A program made the position numbers and the translations under genes. From Lottia gigantea (Eukaryota; Mollusca; Gastropoda; Lottiidae), in assembly GCF_000327385.1 (NCBI RefSeq), contig NW_008709540.1, forward strand, positions 1,601,184 to 1,665,183: a DNA stretch of 64,000 nt, read 5' to 3'. Shown here piece after piece: positions 13,301-22,745 of this stretch (position 1 is the stretch's first letter; every line of letters begins with the position of its first letter). The notes under the pieces are model-generated. The model did not search any database. It was not told the origin of the DNA and saw only the letters and a program-made list of their open reading frames with translations.

Positions 13301-15281
13301 GTCTGATGCACTGAAATGAAAAAAGGCATCTATACATTCGGTTGGGACTAAAAACTGTGTGCTATTGGTTGTTTACAAACCCACAACTAAGTAGGCGGTG
13401 GCGCTCTCCTTGCAAACATGTTTGAATTGCATAGTGAAGAGCGATTATCTTTAAACGTTCATATATGAAACGTTGAGCGTAAGTTACCCATGTCGTATGT
13501 CGGCCAACAATTGCTCGTTAACACTTTACAAATCAATGATTTGATTTTGTTAATTATTCATTGGAAAGGGGACCCCAATAATTTTTTAAAGGGGAACCCA
13601 ATGATTTTGCCTTTATTATTCAGTGTCTGGAAAGGGGAACCCAATGATTTTGTTTATTATTCAAAGTTTGGAAAGGGGAACCCAATCATTTTGTGTTTAT
13701 TATTCAGTGTCTTGAAAGGGGAACCCAGTGATTTTGTTCATTATTAAGTGTCTGGAACAGGGGAACCCAGTGATTTTGTTTAATAATCAGTGTTTGGAAA
13801 GGGTAACCCAGTGATTGTGTTTATTATTCAGTATCAGGAAAGGGGAACCCAATGATTATGTTTATTATTCAGTATCTGGAAAGGGGAACCCAATGATTTC
13901 ATGTTAATTATTCAATGGAAAGAGGAACCCAATGATTTTGCGTTTATTACTCAGTGTCTAGAAAGGGAAACCAAATGATTTTGTTTAATATTCAGTGTCT
14001 GGAAAGGGGAACCCAATGACTGTGTTTATATTATTCAGTGTCTGGGAAGGGGAACCCAATGATTGTGTTTATTATTCAGTGTCTGGAAAGGGGAACCCAA
14101 TGATTTGTATTTATTATTCAGTGTTTAGAAAGGGGAACCCTATTAATTTTGAAAGGGGAACCCAATGATTTCATGTTAATTATTCAACGGAAAGGGGAAC
14201 CCAATGATTTTGTTTATTATTCAGTGTCTGGAAAGGGGAACCCAATGATTGTGTTTATTATTCACTGTCTGGAAAGGGGAAATCAATGATTTTGTTTATT
14301 ATTCAGTGTCTGGAAAGGTGAACTCAGTGATTTTGTTTATTATTCAGTGTCTGGAAAGAGGAACCCAATGATTGTGTTTATTATTCAGTGTCTGGAAAGG
14401 GGAACCCAATGATTTGTATTTATTATTCAGTGTTTGGAAAGGGGAACCCTATAAATTTTGAAAGGGGAACCCAATGATTTCATGTTAATTATTCAACGGA
14501 AAGGGGAACCCAATGATTTTGATTATTATTCAGTGTCTGGAAAGGGGAACCCAATCATTTTGTGTTTATTATTCACTGTCTGGAAAGGGGAAATCAATGA
14601 TTTTGTTTAATATTCAGTGTCTGGAAAGGGGAACCTAATGATTTTGGTGGAAATGAGGACTGTGCTGTGATGTATTATGGAGGTAGATACAATGATGTAT
14701 CGTGTTCAGCTAAAGCCAATATTGTCTGTGAAAAACCTGCAACGTCATTTCCTTCTTCTGGTGGTAAGTTTTTAAATATGTAAATAGTCAATCTTCGAAA
14801 ATTGTACATATGTATATGGAGATTCGAATCATAAACACAAGATGAACAATTCATTTAGGTATAATAAAAGGCAGTTCAAATTATATATACCAGAGTTATA
14901 TTGTAATCATTACACTGTTCAAATTACTAATTATGAATCCCTTCCTGGTCATATAAAAACATTTATAAGTCAAATACAGCAGGAATATTTATTCATATAA
15001 TATATGTAATAGTTAGATCATATCAAGTAAAATTTATTTTAAAGAATGAGCACGGTCGCGAGACCTATAACCAAATTCTAGCTGTGTCACATGACTGAAA
15101 ACACTTAATGATTGATTTTCCACTAGAATGTTTAGCCAATGCTGATTGGATGAAAAAGTAGGTAAGGCTCTCACCTGTTTTTAATTATATACTGTATCTA
15201 TATATTGCAGGAGAGACTGTAGAAAGAAGAATAAATGGAATGGTTTTATTGATATCATCGCTGATCGTTTTCAACATTTGA
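4320..15281 (+). CDS. four-domain C-type lectin, secreted, probably GPI-anchored, 14 exons
   Basis: Exons deduced from frame, splice sites and domain homology: 4320-4371, 5283-5440, 5877-5998, 6427-6557, 7258-7430, 7883-8007, 9561-9694, 10403-10569, 11207-11331, 11663-11790, 12599-12774, 13079-13212, 14618-14763, 15211-15281. All introns are GT-AG and the exons sum to 1842 nt with no internal stop (613 residues). Exon 1 gives a hydrophobic signal peptide (MDFNYSRFLLFIFIFHH). Four long-form C-type lectin domains follow, each split over three exons with phases 1-0-2-1, so every domain is a symmetric module. Domains 3 and 4 carry Glu-Pro-Asn, the mannose-type calcium/sugar motif; domain 1 has Glu-Pro-Asp; domain 2 has lost it. 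Exon 14 ends in a short hydrophobic tail with no cytoplasmic part, as expected of a GPI-attachment signal. Such proteins bind carbohydrate, often in immunity; the ligand is unknown. Exon 7 is the least certain exon. Confidence 0.92.
5283..6557 (+). CDS. lectin exons 2-4: C-type lectin domain 1
   Basis: Three exons: 5283-5440, 5877-5998, 6427-6557. The domain opens with SCYQDWTRSGQMC, has WSEANKDC in helix 1, GWWTDLNEIG in place of the WIGL motif, then WNVEPDDN and the closing cysteines in ENCVSLSYE, DEMC and GFICE. The sugar-binding triplet is EPD rather than EPN or QPD, so calcium and sugar binding may be altered. The WND-like site before the penultimate cysteine is MSDEMC, also non-canonical. 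Confidence 0.92.
6625..7003. mobile_element. hAT-like MITE in lectin intron 4
   Basis: 379-bp element bounded by TAGGGCTGGGTATCGAT and its inverted counterpart ending ACCCAGCCCTA, flanked by 8-bp direct repeats ATTGTCCC and ATTATCCC (7 of 8 match). The interior repeats AATCGATTAT-like blocks. An 8-bp duplication and CAGGGCTGGG-type ends are typical of hAT transposons. No coding capacity, so non-autonomous. Confidence 0.8.
7258..9694 (+). CDS. lectin exons 5-7: C-type lectin domain 2 (sugar motif lost)
   Basis: Exons 7258-7430, 7883-8007 and 9561-9694. The first has NCGQDWVSSTDSCYYI, TWMDALAKC and ATLLSINSQAEY; the second has WWIGLNDQTTEGQYVW, a canonical WIGL motif. The third, beyond the 17-bp array, reads WDKAPSK ... 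DKCGVV ... GKCNKDKNYYICK and closes the domain with its last three cysteines. It has good AG and GT sites and exactly the length needed to go from phase 2 to phase 1. The EPN position is APS and no WND-like triplet is present, so this domain is unlikely to bind sugar in the classic way. Confidence 0.85.
8142..9112. repeat. 17-bp minisatellite in lectin intron 6, about 57 copies
   Basis: Head-to-tail array of AAGACTATGAGATAACT with variants ending ATGACC, ATGACT or ATGTGT. It lies wholly within the intron between exons 6 and 7 of the lectin gene and does not overlap exon sequence. Confidence 0.95.
9928..10170. mobile_element. MITE family X copy in lectin intron 7
   Basis: Left end ATATTGTCAAGTTATTGC, internal TTTGACTGCAATAACCACCT mirrored by AGGTGGTTATTGTAGTCAAG near 10120, and a diverged right end. 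The same family is seen at 3770 and 20942. Non-coding. Confidence 0.6.
10403..11790 (+). CDS. lectin exons 8-10: C-type lectin domain 3 (EPN type)
   Basis: Exons 10403-10569, 11207-11331, 11663-11790. Order of motifs: LGCVGGWTRAGHKCYLF, ARQHCQQNGGDLIKIQSS, TGFWTGLSR, SWTWADK, NWNQEPNDYIGKEDC, YNDYSC, GYICQ. Glu-Pro-Asn plus the downstream Asn-Asp of YND supply the residues that bind calcium and mannose-type sugars in family members. The aromatic before ND is Tyr instead of the usual Trp, as in domain 4. Confidence 0.92.
10621..10893. mobile_element. hAT-like MITE in lectin intron 8
   Basis: A 273-bp segment flanked by an exact 8-bp direct repeat GTTACCTT (10613-10620 and 10894-10901). The right end reads GCTGGCGCCGCCACTG, i.e. 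CAGTGGCGGC inverted, a hAT-type terminus; the left end (AAGCGGTGAC) is a diverged match. A related right end (GCTGGCACCGCCACTGG) occurs near 49917. An open frame from 10562 to 10927 crosses the element and is not a gene. Confidence 0.65.
11025..11112. mobile_element. MITE family X, right-end fragment
   Basis: Carries GTGGTTATTACAGTCAAGG and the terminal TTCGTAATAACTTGACATTG then TGAGC, matching the right ends at 4010 and 62500. Only the right portion is recognisable. Confidence 0.5.
12355..12445. repeat. inverted repeat with hammerhead-like core, lectin intron 10
   Basis: Left arm CATTTCAACAATCTACATTG then TCATC; right arm GATGACAATGTAAATTGTTG then AAACG; about 30 bp pairs across a short loop. 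The right arm includes CTGATGA followed by a stem-loop and GAAAC, the same motif that is tandemly repeated on the minus strand at 56185-57740. Confidence 0.6.
12599..14763 (+). CDS. lectin exons 11-13: C-type lectin domain 4 (EPN type)
   Basis: Exons 12599-12774, 13079-13212, 14618-14763. Motifs: PCPKGWTMPDAESSMCYYI, WYDAKDKC, ATLFAPLSSADY, TGWWTDLTD, VWKGEPNDFGGNEDC, YNDVSC, NIVCEKP. The domain is complete and has Glu-Pro-Asn and Tyr-Asn-Asp at the calcium site. A Ser/Pro-rich linker (ATSFPSSG) follows. The acceptor used for exon 13 is taken as the last TATTCAG before the array ends, because only from there is the frame open through the exon. Confidence 0.9.
12836..13065 (-). repeat. interspersed repeat family Z, inverted copy in lectin intron 11
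   Basis: Contains AGTCTCAGAAACGGGAAT and AAAAGACGACTCGTCTTTCC, the reverse complement of blocks at 17590-18050 and 43175-43470. Unclassified; no coding potential. Confidence 0.6.
13555..14660 (+). repeat. 41-bp minisatellite made of a splice acceptor plus exon start
   Basis: About 26 copies of a 41-bp unit: TTATTATTCAG then TGTCTGGAAAGGGGAACCCA then ATGATTTTGT. The unit is the 3' end of lectin intron 12 (acceptor TTCAG) together with the first codons of exon 13 (VWKGEPNDF). The last unit is the real exon start at 14618. Earlier units are thus copies of the acceptor and of the EPN codons. A 41-nt unit shifts the frame by two each time, and one of the three frames meets TGA, so use of an upstream copy would usually not give a normal lectin. 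Confidence 0.9.
15211..15281 (+). CDS. lectin exon 14: hydrophobic C-terminal tail
   Basis: Phase-1 acceptor (TATATTGCAG) then GETVERRINGMVLLISSLIVF, Asn-Ile and TGA. The preceding SSGG offers small residues for GPI attachment, then a short charged spacer and a hydrophobic end with no cytoplasmic tail. This order fits a GPI signal better than a transmembrane helix. A polyadenylation signal AATAAA lies at 15299-15304. Confidence 0.8.
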
Positions 15282-15299
15282 ATATTTTGTGTAGACCTA

Positions 15300-15960
15300 A
15301 TAAATGTGTACATTATATATAACTTTTTAATTCCTGAAAAATGTAAATATTGTTGAGTGACAATGCTTGGCACAGTCACATAATTCTGTCGTAGGAAAGG
15401 TTATTACATTGCATTCTGAGCCAAAATCGGCGGTATCTTTATCAGATTGTTCTGATTCAAGTGAAGTTCATAAATTGTATTAATCTAATCCGTGTTCACT
15501 GAACAGAACATTCCTATGAGATGCAGTAAGCTTCGGGTTAAGAGCATTTTCCCTTGAGAATTACTTATTGTTAAAGGGAGGTAAGTACATCACAAGTGTG
15601 TGTAATTGCTTGGAATATGCTCCTCTTTTTAAAGGCTCTTACGAGCAACGTTAATATTACAAGTATTATTCCTCCTAAAATTCGGCTCTTGCGATAAAAG
15701 TTGATCAGGAGATTTTGAAGAAAAAACCCAACTATCACTGGGATTCAGACCACAAACAATTTCATTGGTACCTTTCTGACCCAGTGCAGATATGTGTCTA
15801 GATATTCTCTTTGCAATCTATTCAAATTAATGCATCAGGTAGATTTCATGAGAGAGAAACATACTGGACAAACTCAGAGCGCCCCCAGGTATTCTGGGAG
15901 AGTGAATATTACAAAACCCACAAGGGCCCAATACATATGACAGTGGAATTCTGTACACAA
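15300..15960. other. convergent intergenic stretch
   Basis: Lies between the 3' ends of the lectin gene (+) and NPM gene A (-). The lectin AATAAA is at 15299-15304. I see no exon, repeat or RNA gene beyond AT-rich sequence. Confidence 0.6.
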
Positions 15961-15964
15961 CAAG

Positions 15965-16043
15965 ACATATGCAATAATTTAAACTTTATTCAATAAAATT
16001 TACATAATCTCTGTAATGTTTCTCTGTATTAAAAATAATCTTT
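15965..16043 (-). other. NPM gene A, non-coding exon 3
   Basis: On the minus strand an acceptor CAG precedes AAAGATTATTTTTAATACAG and the sequence runs to AATAAA (plus-strand TTTATT at 15985-15990). It aligns with the third exons of copies B, C and D, which start AAAGTTTATTTTGAATTCAA. It is the most diverged of the four. Confidence 0.7.
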
Positions 16044-16245
16044 CTGAGAACAATCGCCTGAAAGAGAGAAATGGTATTTGATAAAAATGTATCGAAAATG
16101 GTTTAAGTAAGAGAATATATCAGGTAAACTTAATAATCATTGTGGACTCCCGAAAAGACAAATGCACCAGACGAAAGCCAAAGAGTGAGCAGATTTTGCA
16201 TCGTTTGTGAGCTGATCTCTAAAGCTTGGAGCTAATGGTTAAATA

Positions 16246-16306
16246 ATGAACAAAAACTTCACGATTCCTTTCCTTGCGTTTCTATGGCTTACTCGGAATG
16301 CAGATG
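16246..16306 (+). CDS. possible orphan signal-peptide exon
   Basis: ATG opens MNKNFTIPFLAFLWLTRNAD followed by a phase-1 donor (G|GTAAGG). Length and phase mimic exon 1 of the upstream lectin gene, which suggests a leftover first exon of a second lectin. No lectin-domain exons follow, and it lies antisense inside intron 2 of NPM gene A. It may be a relic or a chance open frame. Confidence 0.3.
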
Positions 16307-16638
16307 GTAAGGCAGTGCTATTCTATCCACAAATATTTGATGCCCTGATGCATTCCCGAGTGTCAATATAGTCGTTCTAGAGTAGGGGGACTATAGAAAT
16401 GTAGCATGATGTACACAGAATAAAAAAACATCAGGGTAACTCTTCAACATATCTATTTCCTGCTTGAGAACGTCTTTATTTTCGTCAATATCGAAGGATC
16501 GTTGTCTTCGTTTATAGTTGAACGAATTCGAAACTTGAGGACCGAGAACAACAGCCTTCTGGTCGTTTAATGATGGCAGATAAAGGTGAATTGAGAGTTA
16601 TTTACCTTGAATTCGCCGCCACCATGATGTTGCTATAT

Positions 16639-16824
16639 TTAGAACATTGGGAACATGGCTGCCATTGGGTTGAAGACTGGGTTGGCGACAGCAGCAACTG
16701 GGTTGATCATGGGGTTAGCCATGGGATTGATCATGGGGTTAAGCATTGGAGGTACAAATGGCATGATTGGAAAAGCTGACATAGCTACGATTAAACAGAA
16801 CATAACGACAACAATTTTCATCAT
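16639..16824 (-). CDS. NPM secreted peptide, copy A (inverted)
   Basis: 61 codons starting MMKIVVVMFCLIVAMSA, a typical signal peptide with likely cleavage before FPIMPF. The mature part is a run of Asn-Pro-Met/Val/Ile blocks (LNPMINPMANPMINPV, ANPVFNPM) and ends AAMFPMF instead of the IMRMGMGMMF of the other copies. No cysteine in the mature peptide. The coding exon spans 16606-16844 with a CAG acceptor and GTAAAT donor. I do not recognise the family. The Met/Pro/Asn bias could suit a structural or mucus role or Met-based metal binding; both are guesses. Confidence 0.85.
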   Translation of the reverse strand: MMKIVVVMFCLIVAMSAFPIMPFVPPMLNPMINPMANPMINPVAAVANPVFNPMAAMFPMF

Positions 16825-17033
16825 TTTGGTAGATTTTTTTTTATCTGAAATGAGAAGATGCTTATATGATAATATATCACCAAGTGCAAACAATTGGAGG
16901 GTTATAGCCAAGAAGTATAATTTAAAGGTAGGAGAATAATGTGACTGGGATTTTAAATGTTGATCCCTCTGAATCGTACATAACATAAATAACTAATGCT
17001 AACTACACAACAATAACACCTCAATGCACTTAC

Positions 17034-17160
17034 CAGGTATGACTGTGTATCTGTGAAGTCAGGAGATGTGTGACTAACTAAACTACACTCAGGGTTTATA
17101 TAGTCACAGGAGACAAATAGACATCCATCATCCTGTCTCGACCAGTACTTACGTAACTAC
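17034..17160 (-). promoter_or_regulatory. NPM gene A promoter and non-coding exon 1
   Basis: Minus-strand TATAAA (plus 17095-17100), followed by exon 1 (about 17034-17072) ending CATACCTG|GTAAGT. The bZIP-type palindrome TTACGTAA lies upstream (plus about 17149-17156). The block is near-identical to those of copies B, C and D but inverted. Confidence 0.75.
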
Positions 17161-17590
17161 AGATAATAATTACAATAGAACATGACCAATAAATTATTAT
17201 GACCCTTCAGAGGATATAATTGTTTTGATAAGTGAATCATAGAGCCGCTATCGCCCTCAGCATTTGAAAAACATACCCATCGAAATAGTAATTGAATTAT
17301 TTTCGATATTTCACAATAATTCTAAGCAATTTGACATTAGTTGAAGGGTTGAAGTCCAGACAGTAAAATATGCTAAAAAAATATATAAATAAATGAAAAT
17401 GCATTGTATTCCTTCAAATACGTAAATGAACTAATAACCAACGAATATATCAACAAAAACTTTTGGAAAATTCAAATATAATAAATTTGTTTTTTTTACG
17501 ATAGGGACTATTTTTATTTTCTGCTCAAAGTAATATTATTATTATTTCTTGTGATTTCTGTATTCATCAATGTTCCGTAGACTTCGTGAC
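17161..17590. other. NPM A upstream flank
   Basis: The part next to the promoter (to about 17220) is the inverted counterpart of the upstream flank of copies C and D (AATAAATTATTATGACCCTT). The rest is AT-rich with nothing recognisable. Confidence 0.5.
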
Positions 17591-18050
17591 AGATTAAAAC
17601 AAATAATTCACGGTACCAATTCGTGTAAAGGAATACTTATTTTGGGCCAAATCAGAAAAGGAAGAGTCAAAGAAATGTGTTTGTTCGTTTTTAAAAATTT
17701 TAGATATTTGTGGGGGTTGATTTGGGTCTTGAATATATGTAAATAGTCTTCAGAAGTTCTAAAAATGTACGAAAATCGCATAATTCCTTCAAACATATCT
17801 CATACTAGGAATTCATTTTCCTATTTCTATAGATGTCTTTTACTATATATTGCCGTGTCTCGATAAAAGACGACTCGTCTTTTTAACTTTCAAACGCGAA
17901 TAATTCTTGAAACATATGGAAGCTCAAATTTAGGCGGTGAGCTGTGAACTCTATTGTTGATTAGCTTAGCTAAAAAATTCCCGTTTCTGAGACTAAAGTA
18001 AAATTGGTCAAACGGAAGGCGAATTTGTCCCTTAAATTTCAATTGTATAC
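17590..18050 (+). repeat. interspersed repeat family Z
   Basis: About 450 bp sharing AAATAGTCTTCAGAAGT, GACGACTCGTCTTTTTAAC and CCCGTTTCTGAGACTAAAGT with copies at 12836 (inverted), 39650, 42185, 43175 and 59825. It ends near GTCCCTTAAA. Unclassified, non-coding. Confidence 0.65.
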
Positions 18051-18494
18051 TCCGGTTTTAATCAACTCTTTTAAGAAAAATTCAGTTTGATGAAGTACAC
18101 ATATTTCTTCATGTGAAAAATTCATTAGCTGCTACCAATGTTTGTCTGTATTTTGGGTTTCGGTTTGTGGTTCGGGTCGTTAGCACTGGGTTTATTCATT
18201 AAAAATATTTTCAGTTTTATTTACGACGTTTTTACAATGAATGATGCCCCTTTCAAATAATTGGCAAAATTCAATTCTGTCGGATATTTTCTTTGGGCAG
18301 TAGTATAATGGGTTATGGCAAGGATATATTGGCCGCACCCTACCCTAATCTTCAATAATCATATTTTCCTACAAAGAAAAATAATTGATGTAAAACTTGA
18401 CAAAGGCGTGTAATGACAAGATTCTGATGTACAATATTTATTAATATTACACAACGACACGTCCCTAAACAACCGGAATTCATCATTAAGCATT

Positions 18495-18618
18495 GTTACG
18501 TTAGTACTGGCCGAGACAGGATGATGGATGTCTATTTGTCTCCTCTGACTATATAAACCCTGAGTGTAGTTCAGTTAGTCACACATCTCCTGACTTCACA
18601 GATACACAGTCATACCTG
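18495..18618 (+). promoter_or_regulatory. NPM gene B promoter and non-coding exon 1
   Basis: TATAAA at about 18552; exon 1 runs from roughly 18580 to 18618 (CATACCTG|GTAAGT). The upstream palindrome is changed to TTACGTTA in this copy, while A, C and D have TTACGTAA. Position relative to the TATA box is otherwise conserved. Confidence 0.75.
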
Positions 18619-18699
18619 GTAAGTACATTGAGGTGTTATTGTCGTGTAGTTAGCATTAGTTATTTGCTTGAAATGTAACATTTATAGTAAATGATGCAC

Positions 18700-18835
18700 G
18701 AATGGCACCAAAAGCAAAACAGTATCCATTTGTATTAGGAATCCTTAAGAATACATGGATACTGTACATCAGGGAGCAGCAAGAATTTATGTTATGTACG
18801 ATTCAGAGAGATCAACACTTGGAATCCAAGAGCTT
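18700..18835 (+). repeat. intron block with LINE-like motif
   Basis: Intron 1 of copy B contains a block repeated in copy D (28200-28345). Translated, it gives TVHQGAARIYVMYDSERST, which loosely resembles the VQRRAARFV...Y...S segment near the end of non-LTR reverse transcriptases. Only a short piece is present, so it may be chance. Confidence 0.3.
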
Positions 18836-18897
18836 CTTCTGAAATATGTTACCATATAAATATCTTTTCATTTCAGATCCAAAAAAAATCTACCAAA

Positions 18898-19089
18898 ATG
18901 ATGAAAATTGTTATCGTTATGTTCTGTTTAATCGTAGCTATGTCAGCTTTTCCAATCATGCCATTTGTACCTCCAATGCTTAACCCCATAATCAATCCCA
19001 TGGCTAACCCCATGATCAACCCAGTTGCTGCTGTCGCCAACCCAGTCTTCAACCCAATTATGAGAATGGGAATGGGAATGATGTTCTAA
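18898..19089 (+). CDS. NPM secreted peptide, copy B
   Basis: 63 codons in coding exon 18877-19123. Signal peptide MMKIVIVMFCLIVAMSA, then FPIMPFVPPMLNPIINPMA, the NPMINPVAAVANPVFNP stretch and the tail IMRMGMGMMF. It differs from copy D by one Ile for Met (NPIINP). Exon 1 and exon 3 (19401 to about 19480, AATAAA at 19464-19469) are untranslated. The second Met could also be the start; the first ATG has the CCAAAATG context shared by all copies. Confidence 0.88.
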   Translation: MMKIVIVMFCLIVAMSAFPIMPFVPPMLNPIINPMANPMINPVAAVANPVFNPIMRMGMGMMF

Positions 19090-19489
19090 ATTTAGTAACA
19101 AAATAGTGTCGGCTACTGTCAAGGTATGTAAACTAATGAATTTATTCATTGTCTCTAATTGATATACAGTGTAATCGTAAGAGACAAAACCAAAAGACTG
19201 ACGATCGGTAGATGCTTTTATCTTTATCAAAAGAAACCACAAACATTCAAACTTAACTAAATATTATCTCTTATTTTTTTAACCACATTCTTATATTGTT
19301 GATACAGTTGGGTCAGCACTACTCTTCTACGACATACAACTTGAACGCCCCACGCGTATTCCAGCGTATTATTTAAAATGTTTTACTCTTCTAATTTCAG
19401 AAAGTTTATTTTGAATTCAATCAACAGAGAAATATATTTACAGAGATCATCTAGTTATTTTCAAATAAAATTCTATTTTTTATTAACTT

Positions 19490-20935
19490 TTTATATTCTT
19501 GTTTTACCTCTCACAATTCCCCCATGAACAAACTAAAATAACAATACACGTATTCAGTATTAGCATTGTGGACTCTCCGAAAGGGATGCCGATTTGACAC
19601 ACCCTGTTTGGCATCAGGTATTCCCGAGGTCATGCAAGCTGAAGCCCCGAAAGATAAGAGAAAAGATCGAGTTGAGTCTTCCATTCAGCTTCACGGATCA
19701 TATCAAACCTTGTAGTATGGAAATGTAATTTAAACACAGTTGCTTCCCTTTGACTTACAGAAATGGCAGATAGAAGGGATTGAATCCTCACTGATCTGTA
19801 ATGACGACAAATGGCACAGGAATGCAGACAGAAAGTATATTGCACTGGGCATCCATAAAATTGAATTGAGAATCGAAATTCAAAACCTTGAAGCTTACGA
19901 AGCTTAGGTTATATGCCAGTTTCTATCAAATTAAAGGAATTGAAATGAGTTTAGGCTAATAATGACGCGCAACAACATGTAATGGGGGAAATTACTGTCG
20001 AGAGGTCAGATCACCTCGGTTTATTGTCCCATCCGAACGACTTGAAGCTCTTTCCATGTGAACACTTCCATCACTGACAGGGGCCTCAATTACTAGCATT
20101 GAATCCTGGAACTTCATGTAAGTGAGCATGCATCTAACTAACTGACCTCCTATATGTACGGCTCTTATCAAGTTGTAGTGGTACTCAAGACTAATATTTA
20201 TCAGGTAAACCCTTATGGATTTCAAGTTAACAATCCCAGTCGCAGAGGGGCATCATGAGTTCCGGAAGGTAGAACATGCTCTGTTTTTAACACCAGCCAC
20301 AATACATAATCTGATGTAGAAGTGTTCAATTCAATACCATCTTTGGTACCAAGACCTTAATTACGGTAGTGTCTATTTACCACGCAATTGATTAATAGGA
20401 AAACATCTTAATTTACAGCTAAAGCCAAATGTCTATAACAACAACGAAATTGAACACCCTGTCTGCATCTGTCATCATCATATTCTGAAATTGCTTTGAG
20501 CTATATTGTTGAAGGGATATATATGTGAAACGAAAAATGCGTACGAGTTCGTACATAATTCTGACCTTCACTGACCCCCTACCGACTTTATTCACTCTAG
20601 AATGATCATTTAACGCAATTACCATAAGTTTGACTTTTCTTTACAATATCATTTTAAATAAAAAAAATATTGTAAACGTATCTGAGAATGAGGTGCAGTT
20701 TAATTTGACGTGGTAAATAGACCTTTTAGTGGTCCAGAATTATTATGAACAAACCTAGCCCTATAAAAGTTGTAGTACTATTGTTTCGAGACTAAAGCAG
20801 GTATTTGCTCAGGCTCAGATGTATAATCTTAGAGAAGTTATAAGATACATTGTTTATAGTCTTTGTGGGTAAGCATAAATGTTAGCGGAAAGTGAGAAGT
20901 GTGACGACAATATAGTCTATCGTCCATTATAGATG
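19490..20935. other. intergenic stretch without recognised genes
   Basis: Open frames of 68-77 codons at 19630-20625 lack recognisable domains and do not recur in the paralogous flanks. No repeat family identified here. Confidence 0.5.
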
Positions 20936-20941
20936 TGGGAA

Positions 20942-21205
20942 TGCATCTTCACAATGTCAGGCTAATACGAACTTCGTGCGTATACCTTGACTGCAATAGC
21001 TACCTTTCTAGTATGACGGAAGTTTGTAAATGCAGTGATTGTATGCTAGCGATGCTTAATCCTCGACAGAAAGTCTCTAAATACGAAGCCATAATGTTTA
21101 CAGCTTTTCTGTCGAGGGCACTCATTGACTTATTCGTGCTTGACTATATTGGTTTTTTGCAGTCAAGGTATAAGTACGAAGTTCATAATAGCTTGACGTC
21201 TGTCG
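20942..21205. mobile_element. MITE family X, near-complete copy
   Basis: Left terminus CATCTTCACAATGTCAGGCT then AATACGAACTTCG and right terminus CGAAGTTCATAATAGCTTGA form about 30-bp imperfect inverted ends. Inner mirrored blocks (TGACTGCAATAGCTACCTT against GCAGTCAAGG; CTCGACAGAAAGTCTC against TTTCTGTCGAGGGC) make it strongly self-complementary. The 97-codon frame across it is a by-product. Confidence 0.75.
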
Positions 21206-21209
21206 CTTC

Positions 21210-22745
21210 AATAATTCAAAGGAGATAAATCAGGGCGTGAAGTCGGTCGATCTAAAGGAACGACTAATATGTATCCCCTCAAGGGACATTACATTTGTAT
21301 AAGTTATATTTAATTTCAAGAATACGTATAATCTTTTGTTATAACTGAACAAATCGAAGGTAGTCTATGGATAGGGAGGAGCGGGTATTAATGAAATATA
21401 TGGAAATTAATTCTGTATGATATATAAACATAAAAACTAAAATGACAACAATACGCTGGCCAGTGCCATAAACTGCCACAATTCAGTACAAAAAAGTACA
21501 AATTTTTCTTCAAATATTGTCTGTGCTGGGGACGATTAAAGATTATAACTGTCTCATTCTTGTACATCGTCATAGTATTCCTTTTATTCACAAGAGCAGA
21601 CCAAGCTTTAATTCCACCATAATCATTTTTAAAAATGGCAGAAAGAAGGTATAGATATCTTCCTGCGAAACAGTATCTCAATGTTTTTTTAGTTTGAAAG
21701 AGATAGCAAAGAAAACCTCTTAGCATTCCCTTTAATATTTGGTTGTAAATTACAGTCCGACCACAATGTTTACAGAAACGCAACTATTTTTGAATAAATT
21801 AAAATATCGACTTCATAATACTACTGAGAGTCTATGGTTGTCTTTTGATAGTTGAAAATTCCAACCAGTAGTGAGAGATGTTGGAATAAGATTCTGCAGA
21901 AAGTAATTTTCAGTCGATATGCGAGCTATTTTGTTCTTATTTCAAATGTAAAATAATCAAATCTTCTTCGTTCTGTGGACGAACACCCCGAGTCAGAAAT
22001 ATAACATTGTAATTTTCATGAAAAATATATCATTTCACACATTTTTTAGAATGGTTTTACATAATCTGATAAATCTTGCCCTACCCAGTTCCCCTGACGT
22101 GATATTTGGATGGGATATCGAACCCAGTTTCCGGGTCAGATTTGTCGTCTATGTTTTACAATGTTCCTAGGCAGAACGAAACAAAAACCGTTCCGTTCGT
22201 GAAAAACACTCATGTTACTCATTTGTCGCCGCTAAGATTTTTTAGAAGATTATCGAATAAATGTTCACAGACTATCGGTTCATGTTGTGTTTGTAAAAGA
22301 ACGCATTATGTTATTATGTCCCTTTACAAATTAAATCAAACTTTGAAGTCAAATTGCTCTGGTAAAAAAAAAAAATTCATTTTACAGAACAATAAATATG
22401 TAATAATATGAATCACACTTGTATGTTCACAAATTATTGGTTCATGATGTGTCTACTTTCGTTTTTTTTTCACATTTACTATATTTATTCATGAAATTAA
22501 ATAAAACTTTGAAGTCAAATCACTTTTAATAATTGTGAAATGAAATGGAAATAATTCAATTAGGTGTTCAATGAAAATATATTTGCAATGGTTTGGATGA
22601 TAGTTGAATTAGAAATATTAAAACAGAGCTCAAAAGAACATGTTGTTACTCAGAGTATATACGATCTTCAGATATATAAATACACATCCTTAATTTACAA
22701 GATCATTTCTCAAAAATCAAATTTTATCGTGTAAAATTTCTTATT
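21210..22745. other. intergenic stretch; small diverged tandem duplication
   Basis: No gene seen. 22262-22375 and 22418-22535 share TCGGTTCATG/TTGGTTCATG and AAACTTTGAAGTCAAAT at matching spacing, so they look like an old tandem duplication of about 150 bp. Confidence 0.5.

Noticed and set aside
16655-16939. Open frames antisense to the NPM coding exons (also 18943-19242, 23378-23566, 28260-28622)
   Set aside because: They recur only because the sense exon is conserved; the antisense products are Met/Gly-rich mirror translations with no features of their own.
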